A DNA stretch of 64,000 nucleotides from Nonomuraea guangzhouensis (GCF_019396345.1 NZ_JAHKRM010000009.1:362765-426764); one strand, 5' to 3'; positions 24,627 to 33,155 are shown, counted from the first letter of the stretch. Program-made: numbers and translations. The notes: generated by a model not told the origin, from the sequence alone.

Positions 24627-24986
24627 CGTGACGGCGACGATCCGAAGCTGGTCGCCTCGGCGGTCGAGGAGCTGCTGCGCAATCTGACGATCACCCACGG
24701 GGGGTGGCACTCGAGGACATCGAGATCGCCGGCCAGGTCATCTGGGCCGGCGAGGGGATCATCGTCGTCGACGAGACCGCCAACCGCGACCCGTACGTCT
24801 TCCCCGACCCGGACCTGCTGGACCTGCAGCGCAACGCTCGGCTCCACGTGAGTTTCGGGTACGGGGTGCACCAGTGCCTGGGACAGCCCCTGGCCCGGAT
24901 GGACGCTCGCCGCCGGGCTGGAGCGGATCCCCTTCAAGCACGACGGATTCGTCTACGGGGCCTACGAGCTGCCCATCACCTGGTGA
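24612..24986 (+). pseudogene. Cytochrome P450 remnant
   Basis: Pieces of a bacterial class I P450 lie in order but in different frames. The first piece has ALALLRDG and LVASAVEELLRNLTITHGG (the K helix with ExxR-type EELLR). One frame later ALEDIEIAGQVI and ANRDPYVFPDPDLLDL lead to the haem loop FGYGVHQCLGQPLARMD. After an internal deletion, LAAGLERIPFKHDG and YELPITW end at a proper stop. The N-terminal two-thirds is absent, at least two frameshifts are present, and some 15 to 20 codons around the L helix are lost. It cannot make a working enzyme. Relatives are CYP105-like P450s that pair with ferredoxins like the one at 23668. Confidence 0.85.
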
Positions 24987-25002
24987 CATCAAGGAGAACC
25001 TT

Positions 25003-25026
25003 GTGAAGATCACCGTCGAGGAATGA
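25003..25026 (+). pseudogene. Seven-codon stub of a second ferredoxin gene
   Basis: After the P450 remnant, AAGGAGAACCTT precedes GTG and the codons read VKITVEE then TGA. This is the ribosome site and N-terminus of an actinomycete P450 ferredoxin (normally M/VKITVD...KC). Everything after the first residues is missing. P450 followed by ferredoxin is the standard gene order, so this is the truncated ferredoxin partner of the dead P450. Confidence 0.6.
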
Positions 25027-25058
25027 CAGCGTCAGCAACGGACGGCAAAAGCGAAAGG

Positions 25059-25080
25059 CAAGGAGTTACGCAACTCCCTG
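25059..25080. repeat. Inverted repeat upstream of the Rox promoter region
   Basis: GGAGTT-ACGC-AACTCC is a perfect 6-bp inverted repeat, extendable to CAAGGAGTT/AACTCCCTG with one mismatch. It lies 26 bp upstream of the rifamycin-associated element. It could be a hairpin ending transcription from the decayed P450 region, or a regulator site. Confidence 0.4.
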
Positions 25081-25105
25081 CCACTCTCAACCTATAGCGC
25101 ACCCG

Positions 25106-25124
25106 GGGGCTTGCGGCAAGGCCC
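25106..25124 (+). promoter_or_regulatory. Rifamycin-associated element (RAE)
   Basis: The 19-bp sequence GGGGCTTGCGGCAAGGCCC is an imperfect inverted repeat. It matches the rifamycin-associated element described upstream of rifamycin-inactivating genes in actinomycetes, as I recall that motif. A TATAGC hexamer that could be a -10 box lies at 25093-25098, and the Rox start codon is 58 bp downstream. The element confers rifamycin-inducible expression in the described cases. Confidence 0.85.
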
Positions 25125-25181
25125 AGGTCGTGCTGCACAATCGGCGGCCGAGGCCGGAATCTGCGGAAATCAGGGGGGTTC

Positions 25182-26606
25182 ATGATTGACGTGATCGTCG
25201 CCGGAGGCGGGCCGACCGGCTTGATGCTGGCCGCCGAGTTGCGGCTGCACGGCGTACACGTGCTCGTGCTGGAGAAGGACACGGAGCCGACCACGTACGT
25301 CCGCGCGCTCGGTCTGCACGTACGCAGCATCGAGGTGATGGACCAGCGCGGTCTGCTGGAGCGGTTCCTCGCGCTCGGCAAGCAGGTCGTGGGCGGTGGT
25401 TTCGCCGGCATCGCCAAGCCGTGGCCCGACCGGTTGGACACCGCGCATCCGTACACCCTCGGCATCCCGCAGACCACCACCGAGCGTCTGCTGACCGAGC
25501 ACGCCATCGAGGCCGGCGTCGAGATCCGGCGCGGCTGCGAGCTGGTCGGGCTGAGCCAGGACGAGCACGGGGTGACCGTCGAGCCGGCCGACGGCACGCG
25601 GTTGCGCGCGCGCTACCTCGTCGGTTGCGACGGCGGCCGCAGCACGGTGCGCAAGCTGCTCGGCGTCGGCTTCCCCGGCGAGCCCACCAAGGTCGAGACG
25701 CTGCTCGGCGAGATGGAGCTGACCGAGGATCCGGCGACGATCGCCGCCATCGTCGCGGAGATCCGCAAGACCCAGCTGCGGTTCGGCGCCGGACCTCTCG
25801 GGGACGGGGTGTTCCGCGTCGTCGTGCCCGCCGACGGGGTGGCCGAGGACCGCACGGTTCCGCCGACCCTCGAGGAGTTCAAGCGGCAGCTGCGGGCCAC
25901 CGCGGGCACCGACTTCGGCGCGCGCTCACCCCGCTGGCTCTCGCGCTTCGGCGACGCCACCCGGCTGGCCGAGCGCTACCGGACCGGCCGGGTGCTGCTG
26001 GCCGGCGACGCGGCGCACACCCACCCGCCGGTCGGCGGGCAGGGGCTCAACCTCGGCATCCAGGACGCGTTCAACCTCGGCTGGAAACTGGCCGCCGAGG
26101 TCGCCGGCTGGGCACCGGAGGGGCTGCTGGACAGCTACCACACCGAACGGCACCCGGTGGCCGCCGACGTGCTGAACAACACCCGCGCGGGGATGGAGCT
26201 GCTGTCCCTGGAGCCGGGTCCCCGGTCGGTGCGCCGGCTGTTGTCGGAACTGATGGACTTCGAGGAGGTGAACCGGTATCTGGTCGAGAAGATCACGGGG
26301 ATCGGGATTCGCTACGACTTCGGCGAGGGGCACGAACTGCTCGGCCGGCGGATGCGGGACGTGGCGCTGAAGCGCGGGCGCCTCTACGCGTTGACGCACG
26401 GCGGGCGCGGGCTGCTGCTCGACCAGACCGGCCGGCTCTCGGTGGCGGGCTGGGCGGACCGGGTCGACCACGTCGTCGACGCCGGCGAGGAACTGGACGT
26501 GCCCGCGGTGCTGCTGCGGCCGGACGGTCACGTGGCATGGGCCGGTGAAGATCAGCAGGGGCTGCTCGGCCAGTTGCCCAAGTGGTTCGGCGCCGCCGTC
26601 AGCTGA
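25182..26606 (+). CDS. rox: Rifampicin monooxygenase
   Basis: A 474-residue class A flavin monooxygenase. It has GGGPTGLMLAAELRLHGV at the N-terminus, the DG motif GCDGGRSTVRKLLGV and the GD motif LLAGDAAHTHPPVGGQGLNL. These and whole-length blocks such as GEGHELLGRRMRDVALK and LLLDQTGRLSVAGW agree with the Rox enzymes that hydroxylate rifampicin and linearise its ansa chain. The RAE just upstream independently supports this. The product inactivates rifamycins in the cytoplasm with FAD and NADPH. ATG 25182 is the start, although the upstream purine-rich AGGGGGG is at a good distance only for this codon. A related polyketide monooxygenase is the alternative, less likely. Confidence 0.9.
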   Translation: MIDVIVAGGGPTGLMLAAELRLHGVHVLVLEKDTEPTTYVRALGLHVRSIEVMDQRGLLERFLALGKQVVGGGFAGIAKPWPDRLDTAHPYTLGIPQTTTERLLTEHAIEAGVEIRRGCELVGLSQDEHGVTVEPADGTRLRARYLVGCDGGRSTVRKLLGVGFPGEPTKVETLLGEMELTEDPATIAAIVAEIRKTQLRFGAGPLGDGVFRVVVPADGVAEDRTVPPTLEEFKRQLRATAGTDFGARSPRWLSRFGDATRLAERYRTGRVLLAGDAAHTHPPVGGQGLNLGIQDAFNLGWKLAAEVAGWAPEGLLDSYHTERHPVAADVLNNTRAGMELLSLEPGPRSVRRLLSELMDFEEVNRYLVEKITGIGIRYDFGEGHELLGRRMRDVALKRGRLYALTHGGRGLLLDQTGRLSVAGWADRVDHVVDAGEELDVPAVLLRPDGHVAWAGEDQQGLLGQLPKWFGAAVS

Positions 26607-26639
26607 GCGCTGCGGCAGGCGCCCGGCCACCAACGGAAA

Positions 26640-26668
26640 GGCCCCGTTCCCGGAGCGGGAACGAGGCC
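26640..26668 (+). terminator. Terminator hairpin after rox
   Basis: GGCC(C)CGTTCCCG and CGGGAACG(A)GGCC pair across a GAG loop, 34 bp after the rox stop. The hairpin can serve both convergent transcripts (rox and the small secreted-protein gene). There is no clear U tract. Confidence 0.7.
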
Positions 26669-26728
26669 GTGGAGCAAGACAGGTCACTTGCGCCAGGTGA
26701 ACGACACCAGGCGACCGGGGCCGGCCGG

Positions 26729-27226
26729 TCAGCTCCGGTCGATGTACCAGTTGCCGCAGAAGCTACCGAGTATCGCGGTGCGCGCGCAGGCCCGGACCGC
26801 GTAGTGCCGCTGCTGGCTGGTGTTCCAGTTCAGGACGAGACTGCTCTCCGAACTGGAGAAGGGGCCGCACTGCTTCCAGCCGCCGTTCGCGTTGACCTGT
26901 TCGGTGGTGGGATACATGGGCAGGCTGCTGGGCATTCCCCGCAGGCTGCGGTCCGCCCAGACCTGCTCGCCCGAATAGCGAGGTGAGAGCCTGGCGTAGC
27001 TGTAGTTGAAGGCGCCGCCGTTCCACAGTTGGAGTCTGCGGTCGCCCAGATCGGGGCTCGAGCCGACGACGACCTGGTAGTAGTCGGGAATCCCGGACTG
27101 GTCGCACTCGGACGGGGTGGCGCTCGCGGCGGAGACCGGAACGACGGCCCCGGCCGCCGCGCCGACGATCACGGCGAGGAGGATCTTCGCGAACCGGTTG
27201 GAGGTCGTTGACTTTCCAGCACTCAT
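26729..27226 (-). CDS. Small secreted protein of unknown function
   Basis: A 165-residue protein with a classical signal peptide: basic N-terminus, hydrophobic ILLAVIVGAAAGAVVPV and a probable cleavage after SAASA at about residue 36. The mature part has four Cys (SECDQ, KQCGPF, RACART, SFCGNW), enough for two disulfides, and many Trp, Tyr and Ser residues. I recognise no family. It follows the NucA/NucB-like nuclease gene by 32 bp in the same direction, so the two are probably cotranscribed and both exported. A partner, inhibitor or immunity role for the nuclease is possible but only suggested by position. Confidence 0.75.
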   Translation of the reverse strand: MSAGKSTTSNRFAKILLAVIVGAAAGAVVPVSAASATPSECDQSGIPDYYQVVVGSSPDLGDRRLQLWNGGAFNYSYARLSPRYSGEQVWADRSLRGMPSSLPMYPTTEQVNANGGWKQCGPFSSSESSLVLNWNTSQQRHYAVRACARTAILGSFCGNWYIDRS

Positions 27227-27258
27227 GACTGTCCCTTCATTGGTAGAAATGTGCGTGA

Positions 27259-28404
27259 TCAGTTGGGATCAACCCAGAAGCCGTCCCGGTCCAGCAGCCG
27301 CTGATAGCGGACGAGCGCTCCGTATTTCCCTCCGGCGCCCTCGTTCTCCTTCTCGGGGACCATGGCCCAGCTGAACGCGCCGCCGCTCGTGGAGGCGCCC
27401 TCCCACGTACGCGCCATGGGATATTCGTCGCAGGTGTATCCCGTGGGGCGGGGCCGCCAGTCGGGGCAGGCGATTCGCCGGTTCTCGTCGGCCTTGGCCT
27501 CGTTGGCCAGCCGGTGGAGCGGGGTGGTCCCCGGTGCTCCGGGGAGCCCGCTGGCCTGCGCCGTCCTGATGTGCGCCCTGACCTGCGGGTAGTCGGTCAG
27601 CCCGTTGAGCGTGGGGAAGAAGGTCGGTATGACGCAGCCGGCGCCGCTGAGAATCTTGTCGCAGCGAATGTCCGGCGAGGGGTAGGGGCCCTTCTCGGGC
27701 GGGAAGACGTTGACGACTTCCGTGTCGCCGCCCGGATGCGTCACCTGCGGGTCGTAGGTGGTGTGAACGGTGCGTTCCCCGTTCTCGGGCACGTTCACCA
27801 GATGAGGTACGGGCGGGGTCAGGTATTGGGGGGAGTTCTCCGGCAGCGTGATCGCCGGGCCGAAGTCGCCCGCCGTGCAGCCGTGGGAGCAACTGACCGC
27901 GAGACGGAAACTGATGGCATCATCCGAGGTCAGCGCTCCTTCGGAGTTGAAGCGCACGATCGCGAAGACGTCGGTGAGTTCGAGGCTGTCGTAGAACATG
28001 GCGATGTAATGGATGTAGTTCAGGGTGGTGCGTCCGAGCAGGGACCCTGTCGCGGTGTCGTAGAGGCTGACCGTGGCGTAGTTGATCAGGCAGGAGGCGA
28101 ATCGCCTGGTCTTCCACGCGCTCTTCGTCTGGTCGTCAGGGGGGTCGATGCACCAGGCGGGCAGGGGCGGCGGATTGGCGGCGGCGCTCGCCGTGGTCAG
28201 GGCCGACTTGGAGAGCGGTTGGGTCACCGGTGCGGCGCACAGGACCTTCTTCTTGCCCTGGCGGGCGAGGGACGGTAATCGGTCCTTGATGTGATCGCAG
28301 CCGTTGTCCTTCTTCGTGGTGTACGCCTCAGCGCCCGGCGCCGCGAGCAGCGCGCACATGAACAGGAGCAGAAGCGTGATGGTTCTCATCCGAATAGTGC
28401 CCAT
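27259..28404 (-). CDS. Secreted protein with C-terminal NucA/NucB-type DNase domain
   Basis: A 381-residue exported protein. Residues 1-27 form a signal peptide (MRTITLLLLFMCALLAAPGAEA, read as a basic start and hydrophobic core). The middle 200 residues match nothing I recognise. The last 80 residues match the NucA/NucB deoxyribonuclease domain: CDEYPMARTWEGAS carries the conserved DEYP and the following VPEKENEGAGGKYGALV fits the C-terminal motif. NucB enzymes are extracellular DNases of sporulation and biofilm dispersal. The start is ATG 28404 or the ATG five codons in. It is divergent from a STAND regulator gene across 148 bp that contains an 11-bp tandem repeat. Confidence 0.85.
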   Translation of the reverse strand: MGTIRMRTITLLLLFMCALLAAPGAEAYTTKKDNGCDHIKDRLPSLARQGKKKVLCAAPVTQPLSKSALTTASAAANPPPLPAWCIDPPDDQTKSAWKTRRFASCLINYATVSLYDTATGSLLGRTTLNYIHYIAMFYDSLELTDVFAIVRFNSEGALTSDDAISFRLAVSCSHGCTAGDFGPAITLPENSPQYLTPPVPHLVNVPENGERTVHTTYDPQVTHPGGDTEVVNVFPPEKGPYPSPDIRCDKILSGAGCVIPTFFPTLNGLTDYPQVRAHIRTAQASGLPGAPGTTPLHRLANEAKADENRRIACPDWRPRPTGYTCDEYPMARTWEGASTSGGAFSWAMVPEKENEGAGGKYGALVRYQRLLDRDGFWVDPN

Positions 28405-28475
28405 GGCATCCCGTCAGGCCGGTGGGTGAGACCCCCTCAGGGAACCAGTCGTGGCAATCCGGACGGCAGGCGCTC

Positions 28476-28497
28476 GACCGGCGGTTGACCGGCGGTT
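28476..28497. repeat. 11-bp tandem direct repeat between nuclease and STAND genes
   Basis: GACCGGCGGTT occurs twice head to tail. An 11-bp period places both copies on the same helix face, a layout used by direct-repeat-binding activators. It lies in the shared upstream region of the divergent nuclease and HTH/NB-ARC/TPR genes. Confidence 0.55.
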
Positions 28498-28552
28498 AGG
28501 CTGCGGGCGCGCGGACATGATCGCGTACTGTGAACCGGCCGGAAGGGGATCG

Positions 28553-30742
28553 ATGTTCGGCGACGCACTGCGCGAGTTCCGGGTTCGGGCACTGCTCACA
28601 CAGGAGGAACTGGCCGCGCTGTCCGGCGTCAGCGAGCGGCAGATTCGTGAGATCGAGTCCGGCCGCGTCACGGTTCCCCGGGCCAGCACCGTCCGGGTGC
28701 TGGCCGACACGCTGAAACTGTCCCCGGCGGACCGCGCCGCCTTCCAGCTCGCCGCGCAACCGGACGCCGGTCATCCGCCGGCGCCCGCGCAGTTACCCGG
28801 CGACGTCGACGGTTTCACCGGCCGTGACGCGGCGCTGCGCGCCCTCGACGCGGCCACGGCCGCAGTGGTCACCGTCTCCGGCCCGGCGGGCGTGGGCAAG
28901 ACCTCGCTCGCCGTGCACTGGTCCCGCCTGGCGGCGCCGCGTTTTCCCGACGGCCAGCTCTACGTGGACCTGCGCGGCTTCTCACACCACACGACGGTCG
29001 ATCCCGCCGAGGTGATCCGCGGATTCCTGGACGCGCTCGGGGTGCCGCCCGACCGCATCCCGTCCGGCTTCGACGCGCAGGCGGCGCTCTACCGCAGCCG
29101 GTCCGTCGGCCGCCGCCTGCTGGTCGTGCTCGACAACGCCCGCGACGCCGACCAGGTCCGGCCGCTGCTGCCCGGGGGCCCGGCCGCCCGTACCGTGGTC
29201 ACCAGCCGCCGTCAGCTCACCGCCCTGGTCGCCGAGACCGGCGCCGCCGCGCTGCGCCTGGACATACCGGAGGTCGATGAGGCGGTCGAACTGCTCAGCC
29301 GCCGGCTGGGCACGGACACCGATCCCGCCGGCGTGACGGCGATCGTGGCCGCGTGCGGACGGCTCCCGCTGGCGCTGGCGCTGGTCGGCGCGCGGGCACG
29401 GCTGACCGGCTTCCGGCCCTCGGCGATCGCCGCCGAGCTGCGCCACCCGGGCGGCCGGCTCGCGGCCCTGGAGATCGACGCCGTGTTCTCCTGGTCCTAC
29501 GACGCGCTGAGCCCGGCCGCCGCCCGGCTGTTCCGGCTGCTCGGGCTCGCCACCAGCGCCGACATCGCGGTGGCGGCGGTGGCCGCGGTGGCCGGACGGG
29601 CGCTGCCCGAGGTACGGCGGACGCTGGCCGAACTGACCCACGCCAGCCTGGTCATCGAGCACGCGCCCGGCCGCTACCGGACGCACGACCTGCTGCACGC
29701 CTACGCGCGTGAACGTGCCATGGCCGAGGAGTCCGAGGCCGCGCGGCAGGCGGCGCTGACGCGGCTGCTCGACCACTACACGCACACCGCGTACCACGCC
29801 GAGCTGGTGCTGAATCCGGTGCGCGCGCCCATCCCGATGACCCTCGCCGCGCCCACGGACGGCGTCGAGCCGAAACGCGTGTTCGACCTGCCCGCCGCTC
29901 TGGACTGGCTGAGAACCGAGCAGGCGGTCCTGCTCACCGCGCTGCGGCAGGCCGAGGAGGAGGGCATGCATCGGCACGCCTGGCAGTTGAGCTGGGCGCT
30001 GGACACGTTCCTGAACGACCAGCGGCGCTGGCAGGACGAGGGCGCGGCGTGGGCGGTGGCGCTGCGCGCGGCGACCGCCCTGACCGACCGGCCCGCGGCG
30101 GCGCACGCGCACCGCTTCCTGAGTGCGGTGCACGGCCGCCTCGACCGGTTCGACGACGCGCACGACCACATGCGGCAGGCGCTCGACCTGAGCCTCGCCG
30201 CCGGACATCGGGCAGGCGAGGCGGAGAGCCGTTTCGTGCTGTCCTACGTCTATTGGCTCCAGGGCGACCGTGAGCAGGCGCTCGACCAGGCCGAGCAGGC
30301 GTTGTCGCTCTTCACCGAGCTCGACGACCCGCTCTGGGCGGGCAAGGCCAGTCTCGCCGTGGGCTGGTACCTTTCCGAGATCGGCGCCTGCCAGGAAGCC
30401 CTGTCGTATCACGAACGAGCGCTCGAACTGCAACAACGGGCGGGCGACCTGGCCAACGAGGTGGTCACCTGGGACACGCTGGGCGTGCTCCACCAGCGGC
30501 TGGGCGACCCGGAGACGGCGATCAGGCACTACGAGAGCGGTCTGCGCCGGATCGGCACGATGGAGAGCCCGGGGTTGCGCGCCCAGTTGCTCGGGCATCT
30601 CGGCGACGTGAGCGAGGCCATCGGCGACTGGCAGACTGCCCGCGAACGCTGGCTGGAGGCGTACGAGATCCTCCGCGAGCTCGGCCACCCCCAGACGGGC
30701 GACCTGCGCCGCAAGCTTCAGTCGCCCGGCCCGTCGTCGTAG
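28553..30742 (+). CDS. STAND-type regulator: XRE HTH, NB-ARC ATPase, TPR
   Basis: A 729-residue signal-transducing ATPase. Residues about 1-65 are an XRE helix-turn-helix (REFRVRALLTQEELAALSG, SERQIREIESGR). The NB-ARC follows: Walker A GPAGVGKTSLA, Walker B RRLLVVLDNA, the sensor VVTSRRQL and the GLPL-like GRLPLALALVG. FSWSYDALSPAAARLFRLLG is the usual winged-helix segment. The last 250 residues are tetratricopeptide-like helices. ATG 28553 has GGAAGGGG upstream, better than the open frame to 28451. In actinomycetes such proteins act as ligand-gated, oligomerising regulators. Divergence from the secreted nuclease suggests that the nuclease is its target. Its ligand is unknown. Confidence 0.88.
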   Translation: MFGDALREFRVRALLTQEELAALSGVSERQIREIESGRVTVPRASTVRVLADTLKLSPADRAAFQLAAQPDAGHPPAPAQLPGDVDGFTGRDAALRALDAATAAVVTVSGPAGVGKTSLAVHWSRLAAPRFPDGQLYVDLRGFSHHTTVDPAEVIRGFLDALGVPPDRIPSGFDAQAALYRSRSVGRRLLVVLDNARDADQVRPLLPGGPAARTVVTSRRQLTALVAETGAAALRLDIPEVDEAVELLSRRLGTDTDPAGVTAIVAACGRLPLALALVGARARLTGFRPSAIAAELRHPGGRLAALEIDAVFSWSYDALSPAAARLFRLLGLATSADIAVAAVAAVAGRALPEVRRTLAELTHASLVIEHAPGRYRTHDLLHAYARERAMAEESEAARQAALTRLLDHYTHTAYHAELVLNPVRAPIPMTLAAPTDGVEPKRVFDLPAALDWLRTEQAVLLTALRQAEEEGMHRHAWQLSWALDTFLNDQRRWQDEGAAWAVALRAATALTDRPAAAHAHRFLSAVHGRLDRFDDAHDHMRQALDLSLAAGHRAGEAESRFVLSYVYWLQGDREQALDQAEQALSLFTELDDPLWAGKASLAVGWYLSEIGACQEALSYHERALELQQRAGDLANEVVTWDTLGVLHQRLGDPETAIRHYESGLRRIGTMESPGLRAQLLGHLGDVSEAIGDWQTARERWLEAYEILRELGHPQTGDLRRKLQSPGPSS

Positions 30743-30894
30743 TCCCAGCCTGCCTGCGGTTTTCACCCGAAAGCACCGCCTTCTGCCGCAAAATCGTTGG
30801 CGTCGCCGTCTTTGAGCGGGCTAGCGTTGCTGGGTCATGCGCCAGGAGGACGTGTCCTGTCTGCGCAGGTGGGTCAGCGGATTGGGGATGCTCT

Positions 30895-31620
30895 ATGACT
30901 TCTCAGCTTGTCGCGCTCTGTTTCGATGCGAACGACCCCCTCGGTCTCGCGCGCTTCTGGGCCGGATTCCTGGGCTGGGAGATGACCGACGACCCCCACG
31001 AGGGCATCACGCTCCTGCCGAACGATGACACCGGGTTCCGGATCCGTTGCCTTCCCACCGAGGAGAAGAAGACCGAACCGAACCAGATCCACTTCGACAT
31101 GACGAGCAACCACGCGGACCAGGAACGGACGGTGGAGAGGGCGCTCGCACTCGGCGCCCGGCACATCGACGTCGGGCAACTGCCGGAGGAGGGCCATGTG
31201 GTGCTCGCCGACCCCGAAGGCAACGAGTTCTGCGTCATCCCGCCGGGCAACAACTTCCTCGCCGACTGCGGATTCATCGGCGCGCTCGCGTCCGACGGTT
31301 CGCAGGAGGTCGGCTACTTCTGGAGCAAGGCACTGGACTGGCCGTTGGTCTGGGACCAGGACGAGGAGACCGCGATCCGTTCGCCGCACGGCGGTCCGAA
31401 GATCACGTGGGGCGGCCCGCCGGTGAGGCCGAAGACCGGCAAGAACCGGATGCACTTCGACCTCGCCCCACCCGCGGACGGTGATCAGCGAGCGGAGGTC
31501 GACCGTCTCGTCTCACTTGGAGCGACTCGGATCGACATCGGCCAGCACGGGGTCGGTCATGTGGTGCTGGCCGATCCCGATGGCAACGAGTTCTGTGTGT
31601 TGCCCCCCTCGGCAGCGTGA
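30895..31620 (+). CDS. Two-domain VOC/glyoxalase-family protein
   Basis: A 241-residue protein made of two tandem VOC modules of about 115 residues. Each module ends alike: VVLADPEGNEFCVIPP and VVLADPDGNEFCVLPP. Each begins with a strand and a helix carrying a Trp-rich segment (ARFWAGFLGWEM and YFWSKALDWPLVW). The family includes glyoxalase-like and antibiotic-binding proteins; no enzymatic role is assigned to this type. ATG 30895 begins the protein. Its 3' end overlaps the end of the convergent MFS gene by 64 bp, and a hairpin lies just past its stop. Confidence 0.85.
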   Translation: MTSQLVALCFDANDPLGLARFWAGFLGWEMTDDPHEGITLLPNDDTGFRIRCLPTEEKKTEPNQIHFDMTSNHADQERTVERALALGARHIDVGQLPEEGHVVLADPEGNEFCVIPPGNNFLADCGFIGALASDGSQEVGYFWSKALDWPLVWDQDEETAIRSPHGGPKITWGGPPVRPKTGKNRMHFDLAPPADGDQRAEVDRLVSLGATRIDIGQHGVGHVVLADPDGNEFCVLPPSAA

Positions 31621-33155
31621 CCCGAGGTCCGTTGCCGCGGACCTCGCGCCAGAACGTAGACGAACAGGACGGCCATGACGACCGCGCCTGCCCACATGGC
31701 CTGCTGCCAGCCGTCGACGAAGGACTCTTGGGCGGCTCGGGTCAGCGCCCGCGCCTGGGGGCCGAGCCCGTCGGCGGCCGCGAGGGCGTTGGCGATGCCC
31801 TCGCGGGCGGTGTCGGCGGCGTCGTACGGCACCCCATCGAGCCGGGAGTCGAGCCGGGAGCCGATGGCGCCGCGATAGCCGGCGGTCAGGACCGCCCCGA
31901 GCAGCGCGACACCGAGCGCGCTGCCCAGCTCCCGGGTGACGTCGTTGAGCGCGGACGCGACACCTTGACGCTCACGCGGCAAGGCGGTGGTGATGGCCTC
32001 GGTGGAGGGCGTCATCGTGACACCCATGCCGAGTCCCATGGCGAGCATGCCGGGCAGGATCGACAGGTAGCCGCCGTCGACGGAGACGGAGGTGGCCATG
32101 AGGGCCAGCCCCGCGCCGCCCAGGAAGATCCCTGAGGCCATCGCCCCGCGGTTGCCGATGCGCGCGGCCACCCGCGGAGCGAGGCCCGAGGCGAACATCA
32201 TCAGCAGCGCCATCGGCATGAGCGCCAGGGTGGAGCGAAGGCCGGACCAGCCGAGCACCGCCTGGAAATACGGGAAGAGGACCACGAAGATCCCTGCCTG
32301 CACACCGAAGACCGCCAGGAGCGACACGGAACCGCTCGCGAGACCTCGCTCGCGGAACAGGCGGACGTCGAGGAGCGGAGCCTGCCGGCGCAGTTCCCAG
32401 GCCACGAACCCGGCAGCGGCGATGACGCCGACCAGGAGGCTCACGAGCGTCACGGGCGCGGTCCAGCCTCGTTCGGGGCCCTCGTGGAGGAAGAAGACGA
32501 GCCCGACCACCGCGACCACGGACGACAGCGAACCGACGACGTCGAACCCGTGCCCTGACTCCTCGCGCGAGTTCGGGACGGATCGCAGCGCCATGACGAC
32601 GGCGACGACGACGAGCACGACCGGCAGGACGAAGAGCCATCGCCAGCTCGCCACGTCGACCAGGACGGCCGACAGGTACATCCCCACGATGCCCCCACCG
32701 CCGGCGACGCCGGTCCACACGCCGATCGCCTTGGAGCGTTCCTCGTCCGGGAAGGTCGAGGTGATGACGGCGAGGGTGACCGGCATGATCATCGCCGCTC
32801 CTATGCCGCTCAGGAACCGCGCGGCGAGCATGATCTCGGATGACGTGGCAAGTCCGGCCGCCGCACTCGCTGTTCCGAAGACGAGCAGGCCGGCCAGCAG
32901 CACCGGCCTGCGGCCCCACCGATCGCTCATCGCGCCGAGCGGCAGCAGCGCCGCGGCCAGCGTGATGGTGTAGATGTTGATGAACCACAAGACCTCGCTC
33001 TGCGAGGCGTCGAACGCGACGGCGAGCTCCGGCTGGGCGACGTTCAGCCCGGACACCGAAGCGATGACCGCCATGAGCGCGATGCAGACCGCGACCAAGA
33101 TCGTACGTCGTTGCCGTGGGTCGTCGATGATCGGGGCGGGGGTGTTCCTACGCAT
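31557..33155 (-). CDS. MFS drug:H+ antiporter (DHA2/EmrB-QacA type)
   Basis: A 532-residue transporter with about 14 hydrophobic segments. Motif A (LGAMSDRWGRRPVLLAG), motif C-like GGGGIVGMYLSAVLVD and RFLSGIGAAMIMPVTLAVI are typical of DHA2 multidrug exporters. It probably exports a drug or the product of the adjacent methyltransferase. ATG 33155 has AAGGAA upstream and overlaps the methyltransferase stop by 8 bp, so the two form an operon. The last 21 residues (GGNTQNSLPSGSAS...) are simply the antisense of the VOC gene, which means the original stop was probably lost or moved; homologues would be expected to end near ARGPRQRT. Confidence 0.9.
   Translation of the reverse strand: MRRNTPAPIIDDPRQRRTILVAVCIALMAVIASVSGLNVAQPELAVAFDASQSEVLWFINIYTITLAAALLPLGAMSDRWGRRPVLLAGLLVFGTASAAAGLATSSEIMLAARFLSGIGAAMIMPVTLAVITSTFPDEERSKAIGVWTGVAGGGGIVGMYLSAVLVDVASWRWLFVLPVVLVVVAVVMALRSVPNSREESGHGFDVVGSLSSVVAVVGLVFFLHEGPERGWTAPVTLVSLLVGVIAAAGFVAWELRRQAPLLDVRLFRERGLASGSVSLLAVFGVQAGIFVVLFPYFQAVLGWSGLRSTLALMPMALLMMFASGLAPRVAARIGNRGAMASGIFLGGAGLALMATSVSVDGGYLSILPGMLAMGLGMGVTMTPSTEAITTALPRERQGVASALNDVTRELGSALGVALLGAVLTAGYRGAIGSRLDSRLDGVPYDAADTAREGIANALAAADGLGPQARALTRAAQESFVDGWQQAMWAGAVVMAVLFVYVLARGPRQRTSGHAAEGGNTQNSLPSGSASTT
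31623..31646 (+). terminator. Hairpin after the VOC gene, inside the MFS 3' end
   Basis: CGAGGTCCG and CGGACCTCG form a perfect 9-bp stem with a 6-nt loop, starting two bases after the VOC stop. On the other strand the same bases encode the tail of the MFS protein. Confidence 0.6.

Noticed and set aside
26729..30742. Calling the nuclease trio a defence system
   Set aside because: The nuclease has a signal peptide and is exported, and NB-ARC/TPR regulators are common in actinomycete metabolism. It is kept as a finding but not labelled as defence.
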